From NCBI GenBank assembly GCA_000333855.2, contig CM007346.1:1673-65672 (forward strand): a DNA stretch of 64,000 nt, read 5' to 3'. A model generated the notes under the pieces. That model saw nothing but the letters and a program-made list of their open reading frames with translations, was not told the origin of the DNA and made no database searches. Origin of the DNA: Endotrypanum monterogeii (Eukaryota > Euglenozoa > Kinetoplastea > Trypanosomatida > Trypanosomatidae). Positions 32,612 through 43,634 of the stretch are shown here, piece after piece (position 1 is the first letter of the stretch; each line of letters starts with the position of its first letter). Both the position numbers and the translations under genes were made by a program.

Positions 32612-34050
32612 ATATTATGGGTTGCTTATGCGTGAGCGTCGGTTTCCTGTTATATCCGCTTTCGAATGTGTGCGCGCTTCCGTTGGGGAGAGGGCGAATC
32701 GACGCTCCGTATGTGGCGGCTGTTGTGACCAACACTGGAACAACTACAGTGGACAGCTGCACGAACCCAAAGGTGAGAAAACTGATGTGAATCGACTGGG
32801 ACGGTCCTTTTCTCGATGATTTCTCAGTCCGAAGATACAAGGGAAGGGAAGAGGAGAGAGGAGAAACGAATTTATAGGATAAGAAGGGAGGTTCTTGACA
32901 CCATCGACTCGCTGATTTGAAACAAAATTCACTCAGGCCCGCTTACAAATATATTTGTATATATACCCATTGAATAATTCATTTTCCACGCTGGGAATCG
33001 TCTTGCTTCTCCTCAAGTAAGCCACACTTGCTGGTAGCCGAGAACATGTTCTCCAAGTAGTAATCCAAATCGGTTGCCCCATACTCCCGTGTCCACACAC
33101 TCAAAATAGATTATCATGCAGCGGGGGGTACTACCAGAGACGAAGCACACATCACAATATCCGCCAAACACAAGCCCATCGCAGCTTCGGCGAAAAGGTA
33201 TATACAAAAAAGTTAAATCATGTACAGCACGCCCCCCTTCAGGAGGTTCGTCTCACGAGTGTTCGTGGGATCGGATCACTTGCGTCATCATTGTGCTATT
33301 AATCCTAATAGCTACGCGACCGCAAAGAACACAGGAAACTTTACGTTTGTATATCGGGTGGGGTGTCGCGTGCTAGCATCAAAACAAAAAAAATAAACGG
33401 ACATCCCCAACAGCCATCGGTCAGAACTCGTTTACCTGACAGAAGGTACAGCAAGGTACTTCGTATCTCAGCTGCAACGCATTTTATTTCCACCTCTTCG
33501 AGCACGGGTGTCGTGAGTGACCGCACTGTATGGTTACTTCCCTCAACACCCGCTGCACCCCATACCCTCTCCTCTCCTCTCCTCTATATAAATATATATG
33601 TTTATAGTTATGCATACGGAAAGTCGCCTTGACTGTACCAGGACCGGGGGGATGGGGGGGCACACCCGCACAGAGCGCTGATCATTCCTGTGAACACTGC
33701 AGCTGCTGCAGCCTCATTAAGGACGTCCAATGGATGGAAGCAGCGTAAATAAAATCTTTTAGAGGATCCCAATATTTAGCATCTGCCAGGAAGGCGAGAT
33801 CGGCCACACAATGAAAAAAGGGGGGAAAGAAACCCTCAGAGGAGTAACAGAGGGTGTGTAGCTTTGGGGGGAAGAATATCTTGTCAGGAGTACGCCATCA
33901 AGTTCGTTTTCAGGGAAAATAAGGGGAGCAGCGCAGGGCTTGCAAAAGGAGAGATCATTAATTATATATACACATGCACATGTGTTCATGTCTTCATTTA
34001 TTTATATACGTATAGAAGAGCAATGCGGTTTGCAGATGCACCAAGACTGG

Positions 34051-34087
<37 letters not shown>

Positions 34088-35455
34088 ACACACACACACG
34101 CATGCACATTAGCTTCTTAACTATGAAAAAAAAAACGAGATTGAATGAGGTGAGCTAGGAGTCGCCTCAGACTTGTCACGTCAGCGTGGATGACGCTTCA
34201 CGTAGTGAAAAAGGGAGAAGTGGAACAATGGCACCAGGTACACCAAAAAAATCAGAAAAAAATGCGGAACGGAGAATCACAACCCGAAGCGATGGTGAAG
34301 GCTGAGAGTGAGGAGGGCTGAGCTTTGTGGGGCACCACACAAATGTGCTGCTATGTGCACTAAAGATTACGCAAGCATGAGGACACAGTCTTACCAGTAA
34401 CAACATTTACTTCTCGAGCTACTCTCTCCACTGTAAAGAATATACACGACGTTCAAGAGAGGGCGCGCGGCATTCGAAATATCGGCCATGGAGTTAGCGT
34501 GTAAACCACGTAGAAGGGTTGAGGGGGTGATGAGAACACACATGACTCGACGAGAGGGAGACCGTGACCCAACAACTTGGGACATAAACAAAAATATTCA
34601 ACATCAGAAAGGCGAAGACTAGAAAGAATGACAGCAGACCTCTAGGAGGCGATTCTTTGCTGTATGACACATGACCCCTGTCTGGGCACCACCGCTCTGA
34701 GTAACAGCGGCACGTAGCGGTCAGGAGAGAAAGAAAAGCACCATAATATCAGGGGATATGATGAGGCGCGTAACCTCACAATTCCTGCACACACAGTCAC
34801 GCCTTTTGCTCAGAGAACGCAGAGCTATTTGGATGCATGTATGCGAGAGGTCTAGGTGATCACATGAGGAAATGAAATGTGGGGATCCTTGGTGCAGTTT
34901 TCACAGGCGAGAAAAAAAATTCGAAGATGGAGGGAAAATGGAGGATATATTGAAAAATGGGTCGTCACGAAAAGGGGAGAGGAGTTTGAGACGACGTACA
35001 CATACTTACGTAGGCGTGTACACGAAGCGACATCTTGACAACATATTCCTCGAAAACAAAAAAAAATAAGAAGGTCCGCTTTCTCCAGAAGTGCTGGCGT
35101 CACTTTGACCCTTTGCTCGAACGCTTCAGCGAGGTCAAGCGACCCCCATTCATACGAGTCGCAAGAGAAGTGCCCATCTCCCAGACGCGATATCGTCTTC
35201 CTATTCCGCGACGCCGTCGACAGGAAAAGTGTAGCACGTGCCTGCCCGCTGGAGAGAACAATAGGGTTGGTGGGCAGTGAGTCGATGGGATATACGTACA
35301 GTACTCCCCATTGAAATGCCCTCGGTTTGTTGAGTGTGTCTTAGAATAAAATCACAGATATAAAACAAAAGAAAGAAAACCAAGCGAGAGATAACAGAGA
35401 TGCACTGATATTACAGGAAGCCATCGCCATTCCACCGATGCGCCGACACGCTTGC
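30464..35455. other. 5-kb gene-poor spacer
   Basis: The longest gene-free interval of the window. It holds CA tracts at about 31329-31353 and 34052-34099, a TA tract at about 32581-32607 and many short A-runs. Most open frames are translations of low-complexity DNA. One minus frame, open from 35340 to 34852 without an ATG in its first 90 codons, looks protein-like at about 35070-35300 and may be a relic (see findings). Confidence 0.5.
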
Positions 35456-36183
35456 TCAGATCATGCGTGCAAGGAAGCGGTTGATCAGGGTGTCGCGGTT
35501 ACCGAAGTCACCACCCTCCACGAAGTGGCGGCGCTTCTGGCGCATGCCGCCGGCCGGGGGAGCCAGCTTGAAGGGCCACATGCCATGAGTCACCGTGCGG
35601 AAGTGCTTGCCGCAAGTGTAGATCTGGTTCACCATATCCTCGGCACAGACGATATCCTTGTTGCTGTACTTGTCCTTGATCATCTGGTTGTCCGTGATCT
35701 TCACGCGCTGACCGTTGACCTTCAGGTAGCCGCGCTTGTACACCATGGCGCGGACCGTGGCCAGAGACGGGTAGCCGTACGCGATGTAGGGCTCCACCGC
35801 ACGCAGCATGTTCTCCATCGGCTTGTTAACCTTCACGAAGACCGTGTTGAAGATCTGGCGCAGGCGCAGCAGCTGAAGGATCTTGCGCTGCTTCGGGTTC
35901 ACTTTGGCGATACCACGGATGCGAGTCACAACTGCAACCTTCGGCTTTGCCTCCAAGTAGTAGTTGCCGTGAGAGGCAGCCTGGCGGCGCAGCGTCACCA
36001 GCTTCTTCTCAGCACCGCGGTACTCGCGAGAGTACTTGCGAGCTCGGAGGTAGGCTACCTTCTTCAGCGCAGACTTAGCAGCCTTGCCGGCAGCCACGGC
36101 CTTCTTGAAGCTCTCCGTCTGCTGCTGCTTGAACGCAGCGCGCTTGATCGCGGACTCAGGGGCGGGGACAGCAGGCATCGTGA
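35413..36183. repeat. L7 direct repeat, copy 1
   Basis: A 771-bp unit holding the L7 coding sequence with about 43 bp of 3' flank and 5 bp of 5' flank, repeated at 37094-37864. I saw no mismatch between the copies; the flanks diverge abruptly on both sides. Confidence 0.9.
35456..36178 (-). CDS. RPL7: 60S ribosomal protein L7 (copy 1)
   Basis: A 240-residue eukaryotic L7 (uL30 family) of the large cytosolic subunit. The N-terminus is basic and helical (ESAIKRAAFKQQQTESFKKA). Then come VVTRIRGIAKVNPKQRKILQLLRLRQIFN, the core uL30 signature, and YIAYGYPSLATVRAMVYKRG, ending NRDTLINRFLARMI. It is full length. The coding sequence is identical to copy 2. The upstream flank between the two copies (36184-37093) differs from that of copy 2, so 5' leaders and possibly mRNA levels differ. 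Confidence 0.95.
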   Translation of the reverse strand: MPAVPAPESAIKRAAFKQQQTESFKKAVAAGKAAKSALKKVAYLRARKYSREYRGAEKKLVTLRRQAASHGNYYLEAKPKVAVVTRIRGIAKVNPKQRKILQLLRLRQIFNTVFVKVNKPMENMLRAVEPYIAYGYPSLATVRAMVYKRGYLKVNGQRVKITDNQMIKDKYSNKDIVCAEDMVNQIYTCGKHFRTVTHGMWPFKLAPPAGGMRQKRRHFVEGGDFGNRDTLINRFLARMI

Positions 36184-37093
36184 TTCTGGCAGTTATCCTT
36201 TACATGACAACATGTGTGTGTCGCAGCGGGGAGAAGGGAAGGGAGTAGAAAAAATTGAGTAGAGAAGTAGGGTATATATATGTATATATTTTCATACAGT
36301 GGTTGGACCAGCGGTCATCTACGTAGGGAAAGAGGGCGTAGACGTATGCGACGAGCCCTGAGATATGAAGCCACACTCGTTGAGGATATTTATACCTCTC
36401 GCAATGTGCATGCGCCACCTCGGGCACGGAAGCGATCCTGTGGACTTCAGTACGGGCGCGTCCGAAAGGCGAGAAACAGCCGAAATTCCGCCTCTCGTAT
36501 CCCACCAAAGCCCCGTGTTCGAGATGAGATGCATAAATGAACCCATCACTTGTAGAGTTCCCGAAGCAGAGTGAGAGGGGCCAGGGAGCGTCGGCCGTGC
36601 CATGGGTGCAGAGGGTGGTCATCGCCTCCCACTACACCACCTACAAGTCCTGAGCAACATTCCCTCAGCGCCTCTGCGCCTCACTCAACTATCCGCCTCG
36701 GAGCACCTCTTCAAGGCGATTCATCTCTCCTCGCTCTTGATCACGACACGCCCCAATGTCGCAAATCAGCTGGAGGGTAACCCACTACTATTATTCCTTC
36801 TTGAATTTTTAACTATAAATACAAATGAAAAAAAGAAATGGAAAAACAAAAGAAGAGGTACAACCCATAGTGACAAGAACAGCGCTCGGGAGTGGAAACA
36901 AACACAGACATATAACCCAAATGCAATCATTGCGCCTCAGTCGCAGCGATGTTCGAACCACCACCCTGGACGCCAACGAATCATCCTACCGAGTACTAAC
37001 ACATGTGCACATTTTGTGTTATTGCTGTGTTGCTCAGCAACACACTCCTCGCATAATGAAACCAAATCCTTGTGGTGTGACAAACCTGTAGCG
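36184..37093. other. Spacer between L7 copies
   Basis: About 0.9 kb separating the two L7 repeats, with a short TA-rich stretch near 36270-36290. It must contain the splice acceptor of copy 1 and the polyadenylation site of copy 2. No gene recognised. Confidence 0.55.
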
Positions 37094-37864
37094 ACAGGAA
37101 GCCATCGCCATTCCACCGATGCGCCGACACGCTTGCTCAGATCATGCGTGCAAGGAAGCGGTTGATCAGGGTGTCGCGGTTACCGAAGTCACCACCCTCC
37201 ACGAAGTGGCGGCGCTTCTGGCGCATGCCGCCGGCCGGGGGAGCCAGCTTGAAGGGCCACATGCCATGAGTCACCGTGCGGAAGTGCTTGCCGCAAGTGT
37301 AGATCTGGTTCACCATATCCTCGGCACAGACGATATCCTTGTTGCTGTACTTGTCCTTGATCATCTGGTTGTCCGTGATCTTCACGCGCTGACCGTTGAC
37401 CTTCAGGTAGCCGCGCTTGTACACCATGGCGCGGACCGTGGCCAGAGACGGGTAGCCGTACGCGATGTAGGGCTCCACCGCACGCAGCATGTTCTCCATC
37501 GGCTTGTTAACCTTCACGAAGACCGTGTTGAAGATCTGGCGCAGGCGCAGCAGCTGAAGGATCTTGCGCTGCTTCGGGTTCACTTTGGCGATACCACGGA
37601 TGCGAGTCACAACTGCAACCTTCGGCTTTGCCTCCAAGTAGTAGTTGCCGTGAGAGGCAGCCTGGCGGCGCAGCGTCACCAGCTTCTTCTCAGCACCGCG
37701 GTACTCGCGAGAGTACTTGCGAGCTCGGAGGTAGGCTACCTTCTTCAGCGCAGACTTAGCAGCCTTGCCGGCAGCCACGGCCTTCTTGAAGCTCTCCGTC
37801 TGCTGCTGCTTGAACGCAGCGCGCTTGATCGCGGACTCAGGGGCGGGGACAGCAGGCATCGTGA
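37094..37864. repeat. L7 direct repeat, copy 2
   Basis: Second 771-bp unit, offset by 1681 bp from the first and apparently identical. Boundaries fall just 5 bp upstream of the ATG and about 43 bp past the stop, as expected for gene conversion that maintains identical ribosomal protein genes. Confidence 0.9.
37137..37859 (-). CDS. RPL7: 60S ribosomal protein L7 (copy 2)
   Basis: Identical 240-residue product to copy 1 (starts MPAVPAPESAIKRAAF, ends NRFLARMI). The reading frame is open about 340 bp further upstream, but that extension is hydrophobic and spacer-like. The start at 37859 equals that of copy 1 and is the only conserved one. It is the upstream member of the tandem pair in transcription order. 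Confidence 0.95.
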   Translation of the reverse strand: MPAVPAPESAIKRAAFKQQQTESFKKAVAAGKAAKSALKKVAYLRARKYSREYRGAEKKLVTLRRQAASHGNYYLEAKPKVAVVTRIRGIAKVNPKQRKILQLLRLRQIFNTVFVKVNKPMENMLRAVEPYIAYGYPSLATVRAMVYKRGYLKVNGQRVKITDNQMIKDKYSNKDIVCAEDMVNQIYTCGKHFRTVTHGMWPFKLAPPAGGMRQKRRHFVEGGDFGNRDTLINRFLARMI

Positions 37865-38753
37865 ATGCGTTGACGTGCACTGAGCTAAAATATCCGTATG
37901 TGTAGAAGTCAGATGAGTGGGAAGACGCAGCCGACAAGTATGAGTAAGAAGTATTGAAGAAATCGGAGAAAACGGAGGATACGTTGTGAGGATAATGATG
38001 ATGAGGATTGTTGCATAATGCATTGAGGGTTGCTACGAAACCCATGAAACTGATCACAGTTTGTGATGCGTATAGCGATAGAACGACAGAAGTGAGCCCA
38101 AACTTATACATACGACGTAAACACAGTGCGAGCATGTTCGATATCTGATCGCTCCAACAGACACAAAAGAGACGCATGGAAGAAACGTTCATACACACGC
38201 TACCCCCGTGAGGAGGATAATGGCGGAGCTCTGCACAGCTGCAAAGTGAGACGGCACTGTTGTAGAAGAGGAAGAGAGTGGAGGAATTACAGTTCTCCCT
38301 ACACCCATCCCAAAAACGCGAAGCTGTGCCGAGACATTAAAAACACGCCTCAGCGCACGCACACGTCTCTCACACCTCATCTCTCCTCTTTTTTTTACCC
38401 GTTGCTATTATTGAAGGGAAGAATTCGCTCTGTTCTCTCACCCTCCAACAGCGATGGACGGGACCACTTCCTTCGCGGGCGCGCATTTACGCGAAATATT
38501 CAGAAGTGACGACATACATGTTTTCTCTGTTGCCGCCAGGAATGCATTGCTGATCGCAAGCGGTGTGTGATGCAAGGTGCCTGAAGGAATGTGGTCAGCA
38601 CCATCTTTGTTACATTGTGTCAATGAGCTCAAAAACTCAGATAGGGGGGGGGGGCAATTGCGAGACTCAGATAGACGCTATCACCCTTACCAGCACACCC
38701 CTTGAACTCATCTGGCGTTAAGGGGCCGTGTATCATTCAGTGTCATTCATTCA
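37865..38753. other. Spacer, no gene seen
   Basis: Separates the DUF2062 gene from L7 copy 2, with a T-run near 38391-38398 and a G-run near 38645-38654. Nothing coding recognised. Confidence 0.5.
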
Positions 38754-39239
38754 TCAGACGTCACCGCTCTTGAGTGTTTTACGATACACAATGCACTTCT
38801 GAGCGAAGCTCAGAATGATGGTCAAGGGTATGCCCACAATAAACCAGCCCATCGTTGCATATAAAACCATGCGTCCACAGGAATACAACAACGCGGTGTA
38901 GCCATCACTGAGGGACTTGTGTAGTGCGTATGCAGTGAACTGGGAGACATCTGCCTGGAGAAAGACACCTATAAGGCGCGCAAACCGAGGCAAAAGTGCG
39001 AATTGAAGGGGTGTGCAGAAACAATTTGTCGTGGACCCGAGTAGGAGCTGAGGTGAACTACACTGTATATAAAATCCGATCGCCAGTGTGACCATTGCCG
39101 TCACTAACGGTACTGGAAAGACGCCGCCTAGGAGGCCGATGGATACAGCGATTACCACCTCGCCAAATGTTAGAAGACTCAAAGGCACTAGCAGACGCTC
39201 TCGTAGCGACTGATATTTTCTCTGAAAAAAACGGCGCAT
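38754..39239 (-). CDS. DUF2062-like membrane protein (161 aa)
   Basis: A small integral membrane protein. After a basic start (MRRFFQRKYQSLRERLL) comes a hydrophobic hairpin with the DUF2062-like pattern SIGLLGGVFPVPLVTAMVTLAIG, then TNCFCTPLQFALLP and a last hydrophobic segment (about 130-150). DUF2062 proteins are best known in bacteria, where a P..G.FP.P...T..A......N....TP...P layout is typical; their function is not established. The start at 39239 puts the basic N-terminus directly before the first membrane segment. Cellular location is unknown. Confidence 0.65.
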   Translation of the reverse strand: MRRFFQRKYQSLRERLLVPLSLLTFGEVVIAVSIGLLGGVFPVPLVTAMVTLAIGFYIQCSSPQLLLGSTTNCFCTPLQFALLPRFARLIGVFLQADVSQFTAYALHKSLSDGYTALLYSCGRMVLYATMGWFIVGIPLTIILSFAQKCIVYRKTLKSGDV

Positions 39240-40448
39240 CAGGTCAGGGCAGGTCAGGTCAAGGGAAGGGAGGGAAACAGAGGGGCGTAGACCACACAAT
39301 TTCGAACACGTCTAATCACATTACTACACACCCAAGTCCCCGGCAACAGAAGAAAACAAACAGCACCGCCGACTACAACGAAGAGGAGTGCGGGAGGACC
39401 ACAGGAGATATCCGATGTGCTGTTGCCTGACGGGTGTATTTCGCCACCATGTAGTAGTTGCGAGTTGTGGCTGTGGGAGAAAACCACCGTCATACTGTAC
39501 AGAGGAGGATGTAGCATAGCAGGAAGAAGATGATCATCCACCAACTCATGTTCAAGGGGCTCGTCAACAGCTCGCCACACACGACATTGGCGTCGGCTGA
39601 AATGCCGACCAGCGTCACGCTTCGCATACCCCTCACTTTGCCAGCTCCTCTACTTCTTGGAGGGCACCTCAACCTTACATACCGACGTCCACGTGAGCAG
39701 CACTGAGACACACAAACAAGGGCTCTTTCTGTTCCCCTTATCCTTTTCTCAAGCACCTCAGTCTCCACCGAATTTGGTGAGCGAGGGAGAGGGAAAGGGT
39801 GCCAAGAAAGATCCACAAGTACCCCAGAGAGTGCCTTTGCGCGGATGTTTGGACAATGTGCTTTAGTTTGTGTGTGCGTGTTTGCAAAAGCAGAAGTACC
39901 CTCTGGTTCCACGATCAAAACAAGCGCAAGGGACTACCATTGATGACAGATTTTTATGCCCTCCATCCCACACCGTATGTCCACCCTTACACCGTACTTT
40001 GTATTTTCCTCCGTTTCAGATTAACTGCTTGCAGAGGGTCCTTTTCTTTTTTTCTTTGTATGACGCACATACATCTTCCGTAGACTTTGTCTCGCCTCCG
40101 ACACGAAAACACAAAAGAAAAAGAAGAGAAAGGGTGTCGGGATGTCGTGGTGGTGGGGTGGGAGAGAAGGAAGTAGGATGTGTACGTGTGAATGAGCTAA
40201 GACGAGAGAAACAAAAAAAGAGAGAATCAACACGCTCGTGCTCCACCCTCGTACGCGGTACACTAGAGACTTTGAGGGAAACGAGCGAACGCGCCTGGGC
40301 AAAAAAAAAAAAGTCTTGCGTCACTAAGAGCCTTTGCGAGATTTACGTGCGACAAACTCAGTGGCTCAACATCATCCTCATTTCCTCGATCACCTGTAGT
40401 AGGGAAATATGCACCTCAGTCACACAGAGACACACATTATCGTTGTCT
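39240..40448. other. Spacer with one tiny open frame
   Basis: A 45-codon ATG frame on the minus strand (39627 to 39490, starting MRSVTLVGIS, ending with a hydrophobic WWMIIFFLLCYILLC segment) would make a tail-anchored micropeptide, but there is no supporting evidence beyond the hydrophobic tail. A-run at 40301-40312. The remainder looks non-coding. Confidence 0.35.
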
Positions 40449-41294
40449 TTACTTCGCTCTGACAACTTCGCCTTTTTTTTCCATCTCTTTGCGGAGTCGC
40501 TTTTCCGACAGGATATCCGCAGCCACCTCATCGCTCACTTCCTGCGCCTCCACCACCTCCGGAATCCAATGCATCAGCATCCGCTCAATACCACTCTTGA
40601 GAGTTATGTGCGACGAGGGACAGGTCTTACACGAGCCTTCCAAGAGGAGGAAGACGGTGCCCTCATCCATGTCAATGAAGCGTACGTTCCCACCGTCAGC
40701 GTGCAGCATCGGCCGAATGCGTGTCGCCAGCAACTCTTTGACAGCCAAAACCACTTCATCATCATCCTCGTCAGGCTCGGTGTCGTCGTTGTAGCCCATC
40801 AACTCTGCCTCACCCACTTCAGAGAGCACGTTCTGCTTGCTCTCTGCAAACTCGATGATCACTTCTTTAAGAATTGGAATCAAAGCATCCCAGTCGGTTT
40901 CCGATTCCTTGCGCACTGTGACGTACTCATCTGCCAGGAATACAGCCTGGACCCCCGCTACACCGAAAAGAGCTTCGGCTAGCGGCGACTTATAGGCCTG
41001 TGCAGATGAAGGAATGTCCATCGAGAACTCTGGCTTGAGAAAGGATAAGTCCATGGAAAAAAAACGCAGACAATCGGGGTTAGGTGTCTCATTCGTTTCG
41101 ACTGTTATGAAGCGGCGCGGTATGGCCCACGCAGAGAAGGCTGATCCGGACGAGGCAGCAACCGCATGCGAGGTAATGGATCTAGTGAGGCAACGGCGAA
41201 GCGCTGAAACGCGCGGCACATGGACTCGAACGGGCGCATGCGTCATGGCTCTGGCAGTCCATGGTGCCAAGCACACACCGCAGCGCTTCCACAT
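40449..41294 (-). CDS. NFU1/HIRIP5-like Fe-S cluster carrier
   Basis: A 281-residue mitochondrial Fe-S scaffold or carrier. The first 60 residues are Arg/Ala/Ser-rich with no acidic residue, a good matrix presequence. An Nfu N-terminal domain follows (about 62-160, ETNETPNPDCLRFF..VFLADEYVTVRK). The C-terminal NifU domain (about 183-250) has MLHADGGNVRFID and the cluster-binding CKTC at Cys222/Cys225. An acidic linker (about 168-180) joins the domains. NFU1 delivers [4Fe-4S] clusters to lipoyl synthase and respiratory complexes, so it indirectly serves lipoylated enzymes such as the glycine cleavage system whose P-protein lies in this window. The start at 41294 gives the presequence; upstream extension is rejected. 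Trypanosomes carry several NFU paralogues; I cannot say which this is. Confidence 0.9.
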   Translation of the reverse strand: MWKRCGVCLAPWTARAMTHAPVRVHVPRVSALRRCLTRSITSHAVAASSGSAFSAWAIPRRFITVETNETPNPDCLRFFSMDLSFLKPEFSMDIPSSAQAYKSPLAEALFGVAGVQAVFLADEYVTVRKESETDWDALIPILKEVIIEFAESKQNVLSEVGEAELMGYNDDTEPDEDDDEVVLAVKELLATRIRPMLHADGGNVRFIDMDEGTVFLLLEGSCKTCPSSHITLKSGIERMLMHWIPEVVEAQEVSDEVAADILSEKRLRKEMEKKGEVVRAK

Positions 41295-42413
41295 ATTACT
41301 TTGTGAGCAACGAACACAGGCAGACGACGGCAAAATATCAAACAAGAAGCGCTTGAAGAAAACGGAAATGAAATGCTCAGCAGGATACGTGCAGAGCTGT
41401 GCTTTCAAACACACAGAAGTGGAGCAGTAGTGTCGAAGTAGGAGACGCCACGGAGTGAGAACGGAAGGGACGCGGTACTTCTGACACAGTACGGGCTCAG
41501 CTAGTCTGAAGTCGACTCCAGTCAGTAGTGAGGACGTGGCACCCTCTATTCACACGAGAGGAGGGAGTACTGCTGAGAGGATATAAAAAAGCAGTGTATT
41601 TTGCACAGACTGTAGAGGACAAGAGAAATCGAGCAGCTACTTCACTCGGTGAATGAAAGATTCATACGTGTCTTCACAGACAGATAACTCTGCAGTTGAC
41701 GCAAATGATGCGAATGGGAAAAACAAAACCGCCACTGTTGTGTTTGCTAAGCAACCTGCGCTCCGGAAAGAAAACAATAAAAAGGAGAAAACAGAAGAGG
41801 GCCGCATAATGAAGGTCAGAATGAGCAGTGAGTGGTGACCGCAAACGGCAAGGCGACATGGGAAATGTTCCTTAGGGTCGCAATCGCAATGAGATGCCGA
41901 CAAAAACCTATGTGTATATATGTCGCACCCTGTTCGCACGTCACAGCCCTGTAGACAACGAATGCAGATTAAGGGATACAGGGTGCGAAGAAGGGATATC
42001 ATGTTCAGAGTCGTCCACGCGAGCTCAACACACTGTAACGAGAAGAGTCCCTGTTCTCAGCGGCTCCTGCTGACACGTGAGCAACGATGAAGGGTGATAA
42101 TCCGCAACGCCACCTTTCAATATATGTAACAAAAACTCAAGCCCCCCCCCCTCCCTTGACACGGTGCCGTGAAGAGACGGCGGAGAAATCGTTTTCTGTT
42201 TTTGTTACTTGTGAGCACGTTGAAGAAGATGACCTTCGCTCCAAAAATTGAAATTTGTGAGACGAACCTACAAAAAAAAAAAAAAAGGTGGGAGCTGACA
42301 GAAATGTTTGCGCAGCATCGAGAGCGGGAAAAGTGCTCATGTAAGCTGAAGAAGAAAACATCACCCCCCCCCCGAGGTGTTGTCCATCATAAGTCCTTCA
42401 GCCTATCGTCACG
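41295..42413. other. Spacer, no gene seen
   Basis: About 1.1 kb between Pelota and NFU, with C-runs near 42141-42151 and 42363-42371 and an A-run near 42273-42287. Nothing coding recognised. Confidence 0.5.
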
Positions 42414-43634
42414 TCAAACCGTAACACGGTTCGTAGCGTTTTCCCGAATAAACTCCTTCACGTCCTTCGAGGAGAGAAAATCCTCCACCACCTCCATCTC
42501 CTCAATCTCAGGGCAGCTAAAGTGTAGCAGCGCTGCAACATTGCCGAGCTGCGTCAGCTGCTCTCCAGTCACATGCTTGCTAGAAAAAATGCTTACAGTG
42601 GCTGATTGGCTCTGACGCACGAATTTGACCAGAGACAAAAAGAAGTGCCGCTCGGTGGGATTATCAGAGCGGAAGACATTGTCAGTGATCATTAGGCCAC
42701 TCACCGCGCCGGCCATCGCAGCATAAAAAACGTATTGCGGAGTGTAGACGCACCTGTCGGGATCCCTGTTCATTGTATTCTGGAACCTTTCCCACATGCG
42801 AATATCATCCACACACTTCGTCGACTCCATTCGCTGAGCCACTCCCGGGTCACTGAATGCCTCCTTTAGTCCACCTATGGTCGTAGACGACACCTTCACG
42901 AGAAGAAACTTAAAGAGGTTCAGGTACACTTCACGGAGAGGGCCGGTGTCTGCACGCTGACAGACCTCTTTGATGTACGTGTAGAACTCTTCCCGCACAT
43001 GACCAGGGGAACAAAGCAGCACTAACTTCGTTTTCTCGAAGTTAATGTGGGTAACAACGGCGTCGAGTGACTGCTTGAAGAAGCGCTCGATGCTTTTGTC
43101 GCGAGCTTTGCCGTCACTCTTGTGCTTCTTCGCGATGCTAACCTCAACCTTTGTCTTGATGTGCATAAAAGAGGATGTGACGAGAATCACTTGGGTCTCA
43201 CCGAAGTTCATGAGCACCGCTGCCGTATCAGCTTTGCCAGACTCATCGCAGGCGTCCTTCAGGCGATCCTCACAGATAGGATCCCACTCCCGCTTGGTGA
43301 TGGTCACTTCCTGAGGAGGATTCGCGTGCACTGTGAGAGTATGATGGGCACCTGTTTTCACGAAACAATTCTCCTTCTTGTTCACCCCTTGGATGCGCAG
43401 TTCCTCCGGGTTGAAGTCGATCTGCTTCACCTCGACCTGGAGGAGAAGCGTCTTCATTTCGGCCGTGAGGGTTCCGAGTGTGTTCTCTCGGGGAACTTTG
43501 CGCCGCGTTTTGGTGAGCACCAAATCACCTACGAGGATAAAATTATACAGATGCCACAGGTCCTCAGAGTTGCCGACAGAAAGGCGCACCTCAGTCGACC
43601 CATCCGGGTACGACACCTTACGCAAGAGACGCAT
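42414..43634 (-). CDS. PELO: Pelota/Dom34 ribosome-rescue factor
   Basis: A 406-residue Pelota orthologue. With Hbs1-type GTPase and ABCE1 it dissociates stalled ribosomes (no-go and non-stop decay) in the cytoplasm. Three eRF1-like domains are visible: an N-terminal Sm-like domain (GNSEDLWHLYNFILVGDLV... EVKQIDFNPEELRIQG), a middle domain (AAVLMNFGETQVILV...VSIAKKHKSD...KFFxQSL-type helix with PGHVREEF), and a C-terminal eRF1_3 domain (YAAMAGAVSGLMITDNVFRS). It lacks the GGQ of true release factors, as expected. The start at 43634 (MRLLRKVSYPDGSTEVRL) matches the family N-terminus. Confidence 0.93.
   Translation of the reverse strand: MRLLRKVSYPDGSTEVRLSVGNSEDLWHLYNFILVGDLVLTKTRRKVPRENTLGTLTAEMKTLLLQVEVKQIDFNPEELRIQGVNKKENCFVKTGAHHTLTVHANPPQEVTITKREWDPICEDRLKDACDESGKADTAAVLMNFGETQVILVTSSFMHIKTKVEVSIAKKHKSDGKARDKSIERFFKQSLDAVVTHINFEKTKLVLLCSPGHVREEFYTYIKEVCQRADTGPLREVYLNLFKFLLVKVSSTTIGGLKEAFSDPGVAQRMESTKCVDDIRMWERFQNTMNRDPDRCVYTPQYVFYAAMAGAVSGLMITDNVFRSDNPTERHFFLSLVKFVRQSQSATVSIFSSKHVTGEQLTQLGNVAALLHFSCPEIEEMEVVEDFLSSKDVKEFIRENATNRVTV

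Noticed and set aside
35438..36262. Plus-strand 274-codon open frame (and its twin at 37119-37883)
   Set aside because: Antisense mirror of the L7 coding sequences; GC-rich codons leave the opposite strand open. All neighbours are on the minus strand.
39870..40982. Plus-strand 370-codon open frame
   Set aside because: Second half is antisense to the NFU gene and the first half is low-complexity spacer; no domain recognised.
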